Of a DNA stretch of 64,000 nt, positions 26,011-35,229 are shown in pieces. The notes below the pieces were generated by a model. The model was given only the letters and a program-made list of their open reading frames with translations. It was not told the origin of the DNA and searched no databases. How positions within the stretch are numbered: position 1 is the stretch's first letter; the number at the start of each line of letters is the position of its first letter. The stretch comes from Acetobacter farinalis (GTDB taxonomy: Bacteria; Pseudomonadota; Alphaproteobacteria; Acetobacterales; Acetobacteraceae): the NCBI RefSeq assembly GCF_026240015.1, contig NZ_JAPIUX010000005.1:55253-119252 (forward strand), read 5' to 3'. The translations under genes were made by a program, and so were the position numbers.

Positions 26011-27696
26011 ATGCAGCAGATCATGCAGGACCGTGGTACGCACACACTTCCAGGGCTCATCCGCCTCTCGGCCATCCCTCTTGGCGTGGCGATTGGTCTG
26101 GGGGGTGTCTGTGCAGCTTTGCTGGTGGTGCAGATGGGATGCCTCGCCCGGATCGTGGATGATCTGGCGTTCCGCTCTCATCCCTTCAGCGCGGAACATG
26201 CCCTCATTAGCTCCCTTCTCGCAGCCACGCTTGCGCGATGCCTCCTGCAATGGTGTGCAGACATGGCGGGAGAGCGCGCCGGAATTCTGGCTGTCTCCTC
26301 TTTAAGGCAGCATCTTTTCCGGCACCTGTTCCGGGTAGGGCCAGTCGGCCTGGCCGGTGAGGAAACCGGGGCGATTGCAACCGCCCTTACGGACGGGATC
26401 GACACGCTTCACCCCTACATTGCCCAGTATCTGCCGCGTGCTGCGGCCATGGTGGTCCTGCCGCTCCTCATTCTCGGCGTTGTCGCCGGGCTGGACGGGT
26501 GGAGCTTCCTCATTCTTGCCTGTACCGGCCCCCTGATTCCTGTTTTCATGGCGCTGGTCGGGTTTCGGGCACAGGCCATGATGGACCGGCAATGGACACA
26601 GCTCCTTCTGCTCGGATCATCCTTTCTGGACTCCTTGCAGGGGCTGACAACATTGCGGCTCTTTGGCCGTGCCCGAGAGCGTGTTTCTCTGGTCATCCAG
26701 ATGGCGGAAGGCCACCGCCAGAGCACAATGCAGGTCATGCGCGTCGCGTTTCTGACGTCTGCCGTACTGGAGTTTTTCTCCAGTCTGGCCATTGCCCTTG
26801 TGGCCATTGTATTCGGAGCACGTCTGCTTACGGGACATGTGACTTTTTACACGGCCTTTTTCGTTTTGCTGCTGGCACCGGAGTATTTCGCGCCCCTTCG
26901 CGCCTTTTCCGCCAGCTATCACGCCCGTCAGAACGCCGTTTCAGCCATGACGCGTCTTTCCGCCCTGATGGCACTGCCGGAACTTCAGGGCGATGCGCCC
27001 TCCTCCCTCCCCTCAGCCCCCCTTGCCACCATAATCTGCCGTGATCTCCGGACTGGTTATGGTGATGGCCCGGACGTTCTCCTGTCCCTGTCCGCCACGT
27101 TCGGCTCTGATGTGTTGTCAGTGATAACGGGGGCCAGCGGAAGCGGAAAAAGCACGCTGATACGCCTCCTGCTGGGCATGATGCCCGTGCGCTCCGGCAA
27201 AATTTCCGGGCTTGATGAGGCTGGACACCCCATTCCTCAAAAGGCGTGGAAAATCGGCTGGGTACCCCAGGCTCCCACTCTTCTGGATGGAACGATTGCG
27301 GATACGCTCCGGCTGGCGGCACCGGACGCTGATATTGAACACCTGCGAAAAGCCGCTTCCCTGGCTGGTGTTCTGACCTTCATCGAAAACCTTCCCGATG
27401 GTTTTGATACGAAGGTTGGAGAGCACGGCGCAGCGCTGTCTGGTGGAGAAATCCGCCGCCTTGTTCTGGCACGTGCTCTGCTGACAGACCCTCAGGTTCT
27501 GGTTTTTGACGAACCAACCGCGGATCTCGACCCCGAAAATGCCGCGCGTGTCGCCGCTTCCATACAGCGTCTGGCACAGGGGCGCATTGTTATCGCCATC
27601 TCCCACAGGCCGGATGTTCTGAGCCGCGCGGGGCAGGTTCTGTGCCTGAGGGATGGTCGACTTGTGCCGGAAATGGACAAAGGGATTGCAGCATGA
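26011..27696 (+). CDS. cydD: ABC exporter subunit CydD for cytochrome bd assembly
   Basis: A 561-residue ABC half-transporter: six-helix membrane domain (for example LIRLSAIPLGVAIGLGGVCA) followed by an ATPase with GASGSGKSTLIRLLLG (Walker A), ALSGGEIRRLVLARAL (signature) and VLVFDEPTADLDPE (Walker B). CydDC exports glutathione and cysteine and is needed to assemble cytochrome bd. It precedes cydC with an ATGA overlap and cydAB, the classic set. The start is uncertain: ATGs at 26011 and 26023 both lack a strong ribosome-binding site. Confidence 0.93.
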   Translation: MQQIMQDRGTHTLPGLIRLSAIPLGVAIGLGGVCAALLVVQMGCLARIVDDLAFRSHPFSAEHALISSLLAATLARCLLQWCADMAGERAGILAVSSLRQHLFRHLFRVGPVGLAGEETGAIATALTDGIDTLHPYIAQYLPRAAAMVVLPLLILGVVAGLDGWSFLILACTGPLIPVFMALVGFRAQAMMDRQWTQLLLLGSSFLDSLQGLTTLRLFGRARERVSLVIQMAEGHRQSTMQVMRVAFLTSAVLEFFSSLAIALVAIVFGARLLTGHVTFYTAFFVLLLAPEYFAPLRAFSASYHARQNAVSAMTRLSALMALPELQGDAPSSLPSAPLATIICRDLRTGYGDGPDVLLSLSATFGSDVLSVITGASGSGKSTLIRLLLGMMPVRSGKISGLDEAGHPIPQKAWKIGWVPQAPTLLDGTIADTLRLAAPDADIEHLRKAASLAGVLTFIENLPDGFDTKVGEHGAALSGGEIRRLVLARALLTDPQVLVFDEPTADLDPENAARVAASIQRLAQGRIVIAISHRPDVLSRAGQVLCLRDGRLVPEMDKGIAA

Positions 27697-29393
27697 GTGA
27701 TCTGTCCCGCCTTCTGCGCCTCACCCGGCCTCTCAAAGGCATGCTATGGTTGGGATTTATCCTTGCCTGCCTGGCTAGTCTTGCAAATTTCGGGCTTCTG
27801 TTTCTGTCCGGCTGGTTACTGGCCGGGGCCGCCGCCGCAGGGCTTGGCGGCATAGCGACACAGAACCTGTTCAATCTGTTCATGCCCGCCGCTGGTGTGC
27901 GTTTTTTCGCGACCGTGCGCATTCTCGCCCGTTACGCCGAACGGCTGGTGACGCACGATGCCGCGCTGCGCGTTGTCAGTGTTCTGCGTGGGTGGAGTTT
28001 CGAACGCCTTATTCCCCGTTCTCCACTTTTGGAAACCCGACATCGGAGTGGTGATATTCTGGCCCGCTTCGTGGGGGATACGGACCGGATGGGCCAGTTC
28101 CCGCTTGATGCTCTGCTGCCATTTGGTGTCGCGGCCGTCTGCAGCACGATCAGCGTTCTGATCATGGCGCTGTTTTCCGTGCCAGTTGCCCTTCTGATGG
28201 CTCTCACCCTGCTCCTGATCGGTGCCGCAGCGCCATTCCTCGCGGGAAAACCGGTGGACAGGATCATGCAGGCATATGCCAAGGCTGCGGATGCCCTTCG
28301 GGCCGATAGCGTTGAGACTGTGCAGGCTCTGGGAGACATTGCATTCTGTGGCGCGACAGAACGGACGCTGAAGCGGCTGGAGGCCTATCAGACCAGCCTC
28401 TCGGCCGGACAATACCGCCTCGCCGCGATCACGCATGCCGCAAGGCAGAGCGTGGCCTTCATCGGCATGCTGACAGCAGCCGGCGTGATCGGTCTGGCCG
28501 CCAACGCCCTGCAGCACCACAGGCTTTCCGCAGCAGAACTGCCGATGCTGGCTCTGGGCTGTCTGGCTGCCTTCGAGCAGGTTTCCGGGCTTATCCCCGC
28601 GCGGCAGGCTTTGGGGCGGGCCATGCTCTCCGCACGGCGCGTCTTTGCCCTGTGTGATATGCCCCCTCCTGTCCCGCAACCTGAGCGCACTCCTCCACTT
28701 CCGCTCACGCCTGATCTGACCATGCAGGACGTAACTCTTGCCTATCCCGGCTCTCACGTGCCTGTCCTGCACGGCCTCTCTCTTTCCGTGCAGGCCGGGG
28801 AGCGTGTCGGCATTATCGGGCCATCTGGTGAAGGCAAGAGTTCTCTGGGGCGTCTGCTCATGCGGCTTGCAGAATACCAGCGGGGCTCCGTTTGCTTCGG
28901 AGGCGTCGATCTGCGCACGCTGAGCACGCAAACCCTCTCCGGGCGCGTGGGGGTTCTCTCCCAGACTTTTCACCTGCAACAGGGCAGCATCCGCCATAAT
29001 CTGCGGATCGCCTGCCCGGATGCGGATGAGAACGAGATGTGGGCCGCCTTACAGGCCGCCCATCTCGATACGGAAATCCGGGCCATGACAAAAGGACTGG
29101 ATACACGTGTAGGGGAGCACGGTGTGTGCCTGTCCGGCGGTCAGGCACGGCGGCTGGCTGTCGCGCAGATCATTCTGCGCAGGCCCGCATGGCTTTTGCT
29201 TGATGAACCGACTGAAGGCCTGACGCCTGAAGCGGGTCAGGCACTCATCGGCTCCCTTCTGATGGCGCTCCCGGCCGCCACCGTGCTGTGCATAACGCAC
29301 CGCCCGGAACCCCTCACATTCATGAATCGCGTGTTGCGCCTTGAAAATGGCCAACTGCACCCGAGGGAGATACCAGCGCACCCCACCCCATGA
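27693..29393 (+). CDS. cydC: ABC exporter subunit CydC for cytochrome bd assembly
   Basis: About 566 residues from MSDLSRLLRLTRPLKGMLWL. The membrane domain includes ANFGLLFLSGWLLAG. The ATPase has IIGPSGEGKSSLGRLLMR (Walker A with Glu before Gly-Lys-Ser), CLSGGQARRLAVAQI (signature) and WLLLDEPTEGLTPE. CydC partners CydD as a heterodimer. The start overlaps the cydD stop. Confidence 0.93.
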   Translation: MSDLSRLLRLTRPLKGMLWLGFILACLASLANFGLLFLSGWLLAGAAAAGLGGIATQNLFNLFMPAAGVRFFATVRILARYAERLVTHDAALRVVSVLRGWSFERLIPRSPLLETRHRSGDILARFVGDTDRMGQFPLDALLPFGVAAVCSTISVLIMALFSVPVALLMALTLLLIGAAAPFLAGKPVDRIMQAYAKAADALRADSVETVQALGDIAFCGATERTLKRLEAYQTSLSAGQYRLAAITHAARQSVAFIGMLTAAGVIGLAANALQHHRLSAAELPMLALGCLAAFEQVSGLIPARQALGRAMLSARRVFALCDMPPPVPQPERTPPLPLTPDLTMQDVTLAYPGSHVPVLHGLSLSVQAGERVGIIGPSGEGKSSLGRLLMRLAEYQRGSVCFGGVDLRTLSTQTLSGRVGVLSQTFHLQQGSIRHNLRIACPDADENEMWAALQAAHLDTEIRAMTKGLDTRVGEHGVCLSGGQARRLAVAQIILRRPAWLLLDEPTEGLTPEAGQALIGSLLMALPAATVLCITHRPEPLTFMNRVLRLENGQLHPREIPAHPTP

Positions 29394-29429
29394 CACCCCT
29401 CCCCCAACAGTTTCCCTCAATACTTTAAT

Positions 29430-29443
29430 TCCTGATATCAGGA
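29430..29443 (+). promoter_or_regulatory. Palindrome covering the cydA ribosome-binding site
   Basis: TCCTGATATCAGGA is a perfect palindrome whose right arm contributes AGGA to the AGGAG ribosome-binding site of cydA. Folded as RNA, a 5-bp stem with an ATAT loop would hide it. This may lower or regulate initiation from the GTG start. Confidence 0.4.
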
Positions 29444-29453
29444 GTATGAAACA

Positions 29454-31052
29454 GTGGATTTCATCAGCAATCAGGTCGTCGAACTCTCGCGCTTCCAGTT
29501 CGCGCTGACGGCCCTCTATCACTTCATGTTCGTGCCGCTGACACTCGGCCTGACCTTCATGCTGGCTGCCATGGAGACGGTCTATGTCGTTACCGGCCGC
29601 CGCATTTACCGCGACATGGCCCAGTTCTGGGGCAAACTTTTCGGCATCAACTTTGCCATCGGCGTGGCGACTGGCCTGACGATGGAATTCGAGTTCGGCA
29701 CGAACTGGTCCATGTATTCCCACTTTTTTGGGGACATGTTCGGAACGCCTCTGGCCATTGAAGGGCTGATGGCGTTCTTTATGGAATCAACCTTCGTTGG
29801 CCTCATGTTTTTCGGGTGGGACCGCCTGAGCAAACAGGCGCATCTGGCTATCACCTATCTCGTGGCGCTGGGGTCCAACCTCTCCGCCTTGTGGATCCTG
29901 ATTGCCAACGCCGGCATGAATGTGCCCGAAGGCGCACATTTCGATGCAGACACCATGCGCATGCAGTTTGACAGCTTTGTGAGCGTTGTCTTCAGCCCGG
30001 AATCACAGTCCAAGTTCGTGCATACCTCCGTGGCGGGCTATGTCGCGGCGTCCATGTTCGTCATGGGGATCAGCGCGTTCTATCTGCTGCGCGGGCAGCA
30101 TCGTGAGCTTGCGGTCCGCTCCTTCAGAATGGCCGCCATTTTCGGCATCATCTCGTCTGTCGCCGTCATCACGCTGGGGGATGTTCTGGGCAGAATGGAC
30201 TATGAGCGGCAGCCGACGAAAATCGCGGCAATCGAGGGCATCTGGCATACGACAAAGCCGCCTTTTGAGCCGTGGATCATCGCGGCCCTCCCTGATGATG
30301 AAAAGCAGGTCAATCACTTCGAAATTGGCATTCCCTATGTTCTGACCCCGCTGATCACGCACAGCTTTAACCAGCCCGTGCTGGGCATGCATGAACTGGA
30401 AGACCAGGCGGGACCACGCATCCGCTCCGGGATTATCGCCCTGACAGCCCTGCGCCATTATGGCGAAACGCATGACAAGGCAGATCTGGATCTTTTCAAT
30501 GCACATCAGGATGATATGGGATTTGGCTTTCTTGCCACACGTCATGCCCCCAATCAGGATGTGACCACCATCCCCGCAGAGCAGCTTGACACTGTGGTGA
30601 AGCAAACCCAGCCGGATATTCTTCCAAATGTGTTTGTTGTGTTCTGGTCATTTCGCTTCATGGTTTTTCTGGGCACCTATTTCTTCGCCCTGTTCGCCAT
30701 TGCATCCCTGCTCAGCCTGAAAAACCGTCTTGAAGCCAACCGGTGGCTCCTGAAGGCGGCCATGTGGTCCATCCCCCTGCCGATCCTGGCAACCGAGTTC
30801 GGCTGGATTACGGCTGAGGCGGGCCGCCAGCCGTGGACGGTTTTCAACAAGCTGCCGACATTCCTGTCCGCCTCAAACCACAGCACCGGATACATGATTT
30901 TTTCACTGGCTGGCTTTGCCTTGCTCTACAGCGTGTTCATTGCCGCCGAACTGTATCTGATGTTTCGCTTTGCCCGTCTGGGGCCTGACGAGCACGGAGC
31001 ACATGCCACGCCGGAGCACCTGTTCTCCGCCATTCAGGGCGGGAATGCCTGA
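29454..31052 (+). CDS. cydA: Cytochrome bd ubiquinol oxidase subunit I
   Basis: A 532-residue subunit carrying hemes b558, b595 and d. It shows ALTALYHFMFVPLTLGLTF (heme ligand His), GLTMEFEFGTNWS, ESTFVGLMFFGWDRL and KFVHTSVAGYVAASMF (heme b558 His). The quinol loop between RQPTKIAAIEG and VFWSFRFMVFLG is long, as in E. coli bd-I. The start is GTG with AGGAG nine bases upstream; a nearby ATG at 29446 is out of frame. The enzyme reduces O2 at high affinity without pumping protons. Confidence 0.95.
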   Translation: MDFISNQVVELSRFQFALTALYHFMFVPLTLGLTFMLAAMETVYVVTGRRIYRDMAQFWGKLFGINFAIGVATGLTMEFEFGTNWSMYSHFFGDMFGTPLAIEGLMAFFMESTFVGLMFFGWDRLSKQAHLAITYLVALGSNLSALWILIANAGMNVPEGAHFDADTMRMQFDSFVSVVFSPESQSKFVHTSVAGYVAASMFVMGISAFYLLRGQHRELAVRSFRMAAIFGIISSVAVITLGDVLGRMDYERQPTKIAAIEGIWHTTKPPFEPWIIAALPDDEKQVNHFEIGIPYVLTPLITHSFNQPVLGMHELEDQAGPRIRSGIIALTALRHYGETHDKADLDLFNAHQDDMGFGFLATRHAPNQDVTTIPAEQLDTVVKQTQPDILPNVFVVFWSFRFMVFLGTYFFALFAIASLLSLKNRLEANRWLLKAAMWSIPLPILATEFGWITAEAGRQPWTVFNKLPTFLSASNHSTGYMIFSLAGFALLYSVFIAAELYLMFRFARLGPDEHGAHATPEHLFSAIQGGNA

Positions 31053-31096
31053 GATGTCGGCTTTATCCTTTTTCCTGAAACTCCAGAGATCCTGAT

Positions 31097-32236
31097 ATGG
31101 CAACTTATGCAATTCTGAAGCTCATCTGGACCGGCCTGCTCGGTGTTCTGTTCATCGGGCTTGGCACAATGGTCGGCATGGATATGGGCGTCGGCACGCT
31201 GCTGCGTTTCGTGGGGCGGACTGACGGCGAACGCCGCACGGCACTCAACATCATCGGGCCGCACTGGGATGGGAACCAGGTGTGGTTCATCCTCGGCGGG
31301 GGTGCGATTTTCGCCGCGTTCCCGACGCTGTACGGCACATCGTTCTCGGTTTTTTACGTTGTGATGATCCTGCTGCTCTTCAGCATGATCCTGCGGCCCG
31401 TTGCGTTTGAATATCGCTCCAAGGCGGACAGCCGCCACTGGCGGGCAAGCTGGGATATCACCTTTCTGATCTCGGGCTTTCTTCCGATGTTTGTCTACGG
31501 GGCAGCATTTGGCAATATTCTCGAAGGGGTGGGCTACCACTTCCTATGGACCGGGCAATATGTGCAGGATGAATCCTTCCTCTCCTACCTCATCAACCCG
31601 TTTGCCATCCTGTGCGGCCTGCTGTCCGTTGCCCTGAGCGTGCAGCAGGGTGGCGCCATGCTGATGCTCCGTTCCGAAAACCCGATCTATAGCCGCGCAC
31701 GGGCCTATGGTTCTACTGCCGGCTTTGTGGCGGCGGCCCTGTTCGTGATCGGCGGGGTCTGGATTGCATATATGCCGGGCTTCAGTCTGACATGGCTGCT
31801 TGACTCCGCCATGCCGGCCAATCCGCTGCGCGGTCAGACCGTGGCAATCCATCAGGGCGCATGGCTCGATAATTATCACGCACACCCGATCCTGTGGCTG
31901 CTGCCGGTTCTGGGGACCTCCTGCATGCTTGCAGAAGCCCTGATGCTGCGCGCCGGCCGCCCGGCAATCGGCTGGTGGCTGGGTGTTGGCGCGTGGGTTG
32001 GCACAATCGGCACCGTTGGTGCGGCCATGTTCCCGTTCCTGATGCCGTCCATCACGAAGCCGGACCAGAGCCTGACGGTGTGGAATGCAACAGGAAGCCT
32101 TTACGGCCTGACCTGCATGCTCGTGGTAACCGCCATTTTCGTGCCGATTATCCTGTCCTACACCTCCTGGTGTTACTACGTCATGCGCGGGCGTGTGCGG
32201 GTGCAGGATATTGTCAATGATCCCCATAGCTACTGA
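31097..32236 (+). CDS. cydB: Cytochrome bd ubiquinol oxidase subunit II
   Basis: A 379-residue subunit with nine or so membrane helices. It begins MATYAILKLIWTGLLGVLFI and carries GPHWDGNQVWFILGGGAIFAA, the conserved CydB region, plus MFPFLMPSITKPDQSLTVWN. It pairs with CydA. The next gene starts 12 bp downstream. Confidence 0.95.
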   Translation: MATYAILKLIWTGLLGVLFIGLGTMVGMDMGVGTLLRFVGRTDGERRTALNIIGPHWDGNQVWFILGGGAIFAAFPTLYGTSFSVFYVVMILLLFSMILRPVAFEYRSKADSRHWRASWDITFLISGFLPMFVYGAAFGNILEGVGYHFLWTGQYVQDESFLSYLINPFAILCGLLSVALSVQQGGAMLMLRSENPIYSRARAYGSTAGFVAAALFVIGGVWIAYMPGFSLTWLLDSAMPANPLRGQTVAIHQGAWLDNYHAHPILWLLPVLGTSCMLAEALMLRAGRPAIGWWLGVGAWVGTIGTVGAAMFPFLMPSITKPDQSLTVWNATGSLYGLTCMLVVTAIFVPIILSYTSWCYYVMRGRVRVQDIVNDPHSY

Positions 32237-32248
32237 GAGGAAACGGCC

Positions 32249-32446
32249 ATGAAACTCCTGAGACTGGCAGGCCTTGCACTGGCCCTTGTTATCGCGCTCC
32301 TGTTCGCCGTTTTTGTGGGCGATCAAGGACCATGGTACTTCGCCTGGGTTGTCGGAACCGTGATGATCGTTCTGATCTCCGGGGCCGGTACAATCCTACT
32401 GGATGCACAGGAAGAAAACATCAGCCAGAAGGAAAACACACCATGA
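32249..32446 (+). CDS. CydX-like small subunit with an extra N-terminal helix
   Basis: A 65-residue, two-helix membrane protein. Residues 28 onward read PWYFAWVVGTVMIVLISGAG, closely like E. coli CydX (MWYFAWILGT), the 37-residue subunit needed for a stable bd oxidase. Here it is preceded by MKLLRLAGLALALVIALLFA, an additional hydrophobic helix. No in-frame ATG lies before the CydX-like part, so the fusion is genuine. GAGAGGAAACGGCC precedes the start. The stop overlaps the next gene. Confidence 0.85.
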   Translation: MKLLRLAGLALALVIALLFAVFVGDQGPWYFAWVVGTVMIVLISGAGTILLDAQEENISQKENTP

Positions 32447-32541
32447 TGGGTGGTCTTGAAGCGTATATTTTCTTTGTTCCGTTCTTTTATCTGGCAATTT
32501 ATTGCGTTGCCTATGTTTTCATGAAGAACGTTATAAAATAG
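32443..32541 (+). CDS. 32-residue membrane protein of the cyd operon
   Basis: Reads MMGGLEAYIFFVPFFYLAIY and ends CVAYVFMKNVIK: one hydrophobic helix with a basic end. Its ATG overlaps the upstream stop as ATGA, which strongly supports translation. Too short for standard gene callers. It could be a further bd-oxidase subunit, comparable in size to E. coli CydH/CydY, but shares no motif that I can recognise. Confidence 0.7.
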   Translation: MMGGLEAYIFFVPFFYLAIYCVAYVFMKNVIK

Positions 32542-32593
32542 CCTTATAAATTCTCGGAAAATCTCCATTTCAGCATTTTCCGCAACACCCCAC

Positions 32594-32652
32594 CCCGGAG
32601 CGAAGTCCACTCATGCACAGCATCCTGCATGAGCAAGCGCTCCGGGTTTTTC
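32594..32652 (+). terminator. Rho-independent terminator of the cyd operon
   Basis: CCCGGAGCG pairs with CGCTCCGGG across an inner CATGCA/TGCATG helix, followed by TTTTTCC. It closes the cydDCAB-X transcript. Confidence 0.9.
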
Positions 32653-32734
32653 CAATATTATTCTGGAGTTATCGTGAGTGGTGAACCGCCGGAAGAGAGC
32701 TCTCCCGGCACGCCTTCCACCATACTCGGTGGCC

Positions 32735-33403
32735 TCAGGGCGTAAGGCGTTCCACCAGCCACGCAGTAAGATCGGTAATTTCTGCGCCTATGATCTCATG
32801 GGCCATCGGATAGACATGCCAGGCAATGTCATGCCCCTCGGCACGCAGCCAGTCCCGTGCATGGCGCGCAGCCGCCAGCGGCACAATCGTGTCACCCTCA
32901 CCATGCGCCAGAAACACAGGTGTCGTCCGGTTGGCCTCCGTTGCCTCCTGTCCCGTCTGCCCGGCAAGCGGCAGATAACCAGATAGACCCGCAATTCCCG
33001 CCAGAGGGAATGGGTAACGCAACCCGGTCATCAGTGACATCGCACAACCTTGGGAAAACCCGCCGATCACGATGCGTCGGGACGGAATACCACGCGCAAT
33101 TTCCTGATCGATCAGACCAGCAAGATAGGCCTGAGCATCACGCAGCCCTGGCTCATCTTCACGCAGAGACAAGTCAGCGGTGAGAAGGTCATACCACGCT
33201 GGCATACGCTCGCCCCCGCAGACCGAAACCGGCCGGATAGGCGCATTGGGGAAAATGAACCGAACCGGGCCAATGGCGCGCAGGTCGAGCGCCTGAGCCA
33301 TGGGCGCCAGATCCTGACCACTTGCCCCCAGACCGTGAATAAGGATGATTGATGCGGTGGGATTTTGTCCGGTCTCGACCTCCAGCGCGTTCAGCGGCTT
33401 CAT
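32735..33403 (-). CDS. Phospholipase/carboxylesterase (alpha/beta hydrolase)
   Basis: A 222-residue enzyme of the phospholipase/carboxylesterase family. The oxyanion loop is LIHGLGASGQDLAP, the nucleophile is in IGGFSQGCAMSL (GFSQG), and the acid-His part is LAHGEGDTIVPL and PMAHEI. Likely hydrolyses short carboxylic or thioesters in the cytoplasm. Start supported by GGAGAACAGGGA. Divergent from a DsbA-like gene with an inverted repeat between. Confidence 0.92.
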   Translation of the reverse strand: MKPLNALEVETGQNPTASIILIHGLGASGQDLAPMAQALDLRAIGPVRFIFPNAPIRPVSVCGGERMPAWYDLLTADLSLREDEPGLRDAQAYLAGLIDQEIARGIPSRRIVIGGFSQGCAMSLMTGLRYPFPLAGIAGLSGYLPLAGQTGQEATEANRTTPVFLAHGEGDTIVPLAAARHARDWLRAEGHDIAWHVYPMAHEIIGAEITDLTAWLVERLTP

Positions 33404-33452
33404 TCCCTGTTCTCCTTCTCCAAAGACGTTCGTGACTCTTGATGAAACTATG

Positions 33453-33470
33453 ATACGAATATAATCGTAT
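33453..33470. promoter_or_regulatory. Inverted repeat between esterase and DsbA-like gene
   Basis: ATACGA (33453-33458) and TCGTAT (33465-33470) with a 6-bp spacer. ArsR-type proteins often bind such AT-rich palindromes, and an ArsR gene lies just beyond the DsbA-like gene. Confidence 0.5.
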
Positions 33471-33494
33471 TATTTCAAGCACGCGGAGCCTCTC

Positions 33495-34217
33495 ATGAAA
33501 CTCGAAATCTGGTCCGACTATGCCTGCCCCTACTGCTACATCGGCAAACGATTTCTGGAAGCCGCTCTGGCCGAATTCGAACATGCCAGTGAGGTCGAGA
33601 TCATCTTCCGGGCCTTCGAACTTGATCCGACATCAGGCCCGACAGTGACCACCACAACGCTCGACCGCATCATGCGAAAATACGGCAAAAGCCGGAGTGA
33701 CGCTCAGGCGATGATTGACCATATCACCTCCATGGGCGCGCGATGCGGCCTCGATATGCGCTACGCCTCTGCCCGCTACACCAATACCTTCGACGCGCAC
33801 CGGTTGACCAAATTCGCCGAGCAGCATGGCCGCGGCGCGGAGATGACGGAACGGCTGTTCCGGGCCTATTTCACCGACACTCTCCCCCTCGCCGACCATG
33901 ATGTGCTGGCAGGCTTGGCGGAGGATGTCGGCCTTGAAGGGGCCGCCGTGCGCGCCATGCTGACGGGTAGCGACTTTGCCGAAGATGTCAGACGTGATGA
34001 AACCCGCGCGTCACACGCAGGTATTCACGGTGTGCCCTTCTTTGTTTTCAATGGTGTCTACACGCTTTCAGGCGCGCAACCGAAAGCGCAGTTGCTGGCC
34101 GCGCTGCGCCAGTCGTGGAACGAAGCCCACAAAACAGCGGCCGAGGGCCCTGCCGACGGCCTGAGCTGTGACAGCACGGGATGTGTCATCCCGCCTTCCG
34201 GCTCTAAGGCGCCCTGA
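33495..34217 (+). CDS. DsbA family oxidoreductase (FrnE-like)
   Basis: A 240-residue thioredoxin-fold protein. WSDYACPYCYIGKRFLEAAL carries the CPYC active site, and GIHGVPFFVFNGVYTLSGAQ holds the cis-Pro loop, both typical of FrnE. No signal peptide, so it acts in the cytoplasm. The C-terminal tail has two more Cys (LSCDSTGCVIP), resembling the extra Cys pair of FrnE-like proteins. Confidence 0.92.
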   Translation: MKLEIWSDYACPYCYIGKRFLEAALAEFEHASEVEIIFRAFELDPTSGPTVTTTTLDRIMRKYGKSRSDAQAMIDHITSMGARCGLDMRYASARYTNTFDAHRLTKFAEQHGRGAEMTERLFRAYFTDTLPLADHDVLAGLAEDVGLEGAAVRAMLTGSDFAEDVRRDETRASHAGIHGVPFFVFNGVYTLSGAQPKAQLLAALRQSWNEAHKTAAEGPADGLSCDSTGCVIPPSGSKAP

Positions 34218-34244
34218 GCAAAAGCCGTTCCGCCGGTGTTCCCG

Positions 34245-34643
34245 TCAGGCAGGCGCACTCTGACGGGAGCGGTCGTATTCAGCGATCGTCTCCTGTGTGA
34301 GCGGATCGCTGGTGAGTGGGCCAAGAATGGAGGCCAGCAGGCCGGGAAACCGACTGTCCAGATCTTCTCGCCGCAGTTCAAGACGGTATGCCCGGCCGAT
34401 ATGCCGCTGCCATACCACCCCGCTGTCACGCAGGGTGCGCCAGTGGTGCGTCATGGTAGATTTCGGAATCTGCGGCAGCACATCACAGCAGGGGTGCTCA
34501 CCCCCCACAGAAATTGTCCGTACCGCAGCCAGACGGATGGGGTGACCCAATGCCGTCAGCACGGCTTCAAGCCGGATATCCTCACGTTTTGGATGGCGTG
34601 CATGCATGTGTGGAGTGGTACGCGTATCATGGGAGCAGGTCAA
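34245..34643 (-). CDS. ArsR-family transcriptional regulator
   Basis: A 132-residue winged-helix protein. The core reads LEAVLTALGHPIRLAAVRTI and IPKSTMTHHWRTLRDSGVVW (recognition helix), with a wing at RAYRLELRREDL. A Cys pair, HPCCDVL, lies before the HTH and might sense metal, thiol or redox state. It is convergent with the DsbA-like gene and a candidate ligand of the palindrome at 33453-33470. Confidence 0.88.
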   Translation of the reverse strand: MTCSHDTRTTPHMHARHPKREDIRLEAVLTALGHPIRLAAVRTISVGGEHPCCDVLPQIPKSTMTHHWRTLRDSGVVWQRHIGRAYRLELRREDLDSRFPGLLASILGPLTSDPLTQETIAEYDRSRQSAPA

Positions 34644-34794
34644 GAAAACGCTGCTTTGCCTCTTAATGTCTGAGTACGGAAACGCTCAGGATATGCGCAG
34701 GCGGAGCACCGCTGATACACACGGCGATGGCACTTTGGAGCACGCATCCCCCGCCAGAAAAAGCCTTCTTCCATGGTCTACCAGCACCGTGGCG

Positions 34795-35229
34795 TCAAAT
34801 CCGCGCAATAAACCCCGAAGGTGTGTCATCGGTAGGATCAACAAACACAACGTCATCCGGTGCCCGACGGGGTGTGTCGATGGCGAGGAAAATAACGGGA
34901 TTACTCAGAATGCGCGGCAGTGCATGCACGGCACGCCGCGGAAAAACCAGAAGATGGCCGGGGGCAAATGGCGCTTCCTCAGCGGGATCATCAATCCAGA
35001 ATGTCCCTTCTCCAGAGAGAACATGGAGCACTTCATCACACTGGGTATGATAATGGGGCGGCACATCACGATAAATCCGGAAAACCCTGATACTGGCTTC
35101 CGGTTTGTCCGTAAGATAGGTATCCAGAAGCAGTGTCTCCGCTGTTTCAGGGAAAACCGCAGCAATTTTATTGAGATCGAACCGACCACCCGTCCGGTTG
35201 AGGGTCATCAGGTGTTCTTCTTCAATCAT
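34795..35229 (-). CDS. Cupin domain protein
   Basis: About 144 residues with one cupin barrel. Motif 1 is PPHYHTQCDEVLHVLSGEGT (His, His, Glu metal ligands) and motif 2 is PGHLLVFPRRAVHAL. Probably metal-binding; substrate unknown. The ATG at 35229 overlaps the stop of a small upstream frame by 8 bases, suggesting coupling. A TTG at 35235 is an alternative start. Confidence 0.83.
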   Translation of the reverse strand: MIEEEHLMTLNRTGGRFDLNKIAAVFPETAETLLLDTYLTDKPEASIRVFRIYRDVPPHYHTQCDEVLHVLSGEGTFWIDDPAEEAPFAPGHLLVFPRRAVHALPRILSNPVIFLAIDTPRRAPDDVVFVDPTDDTPSGFIARI

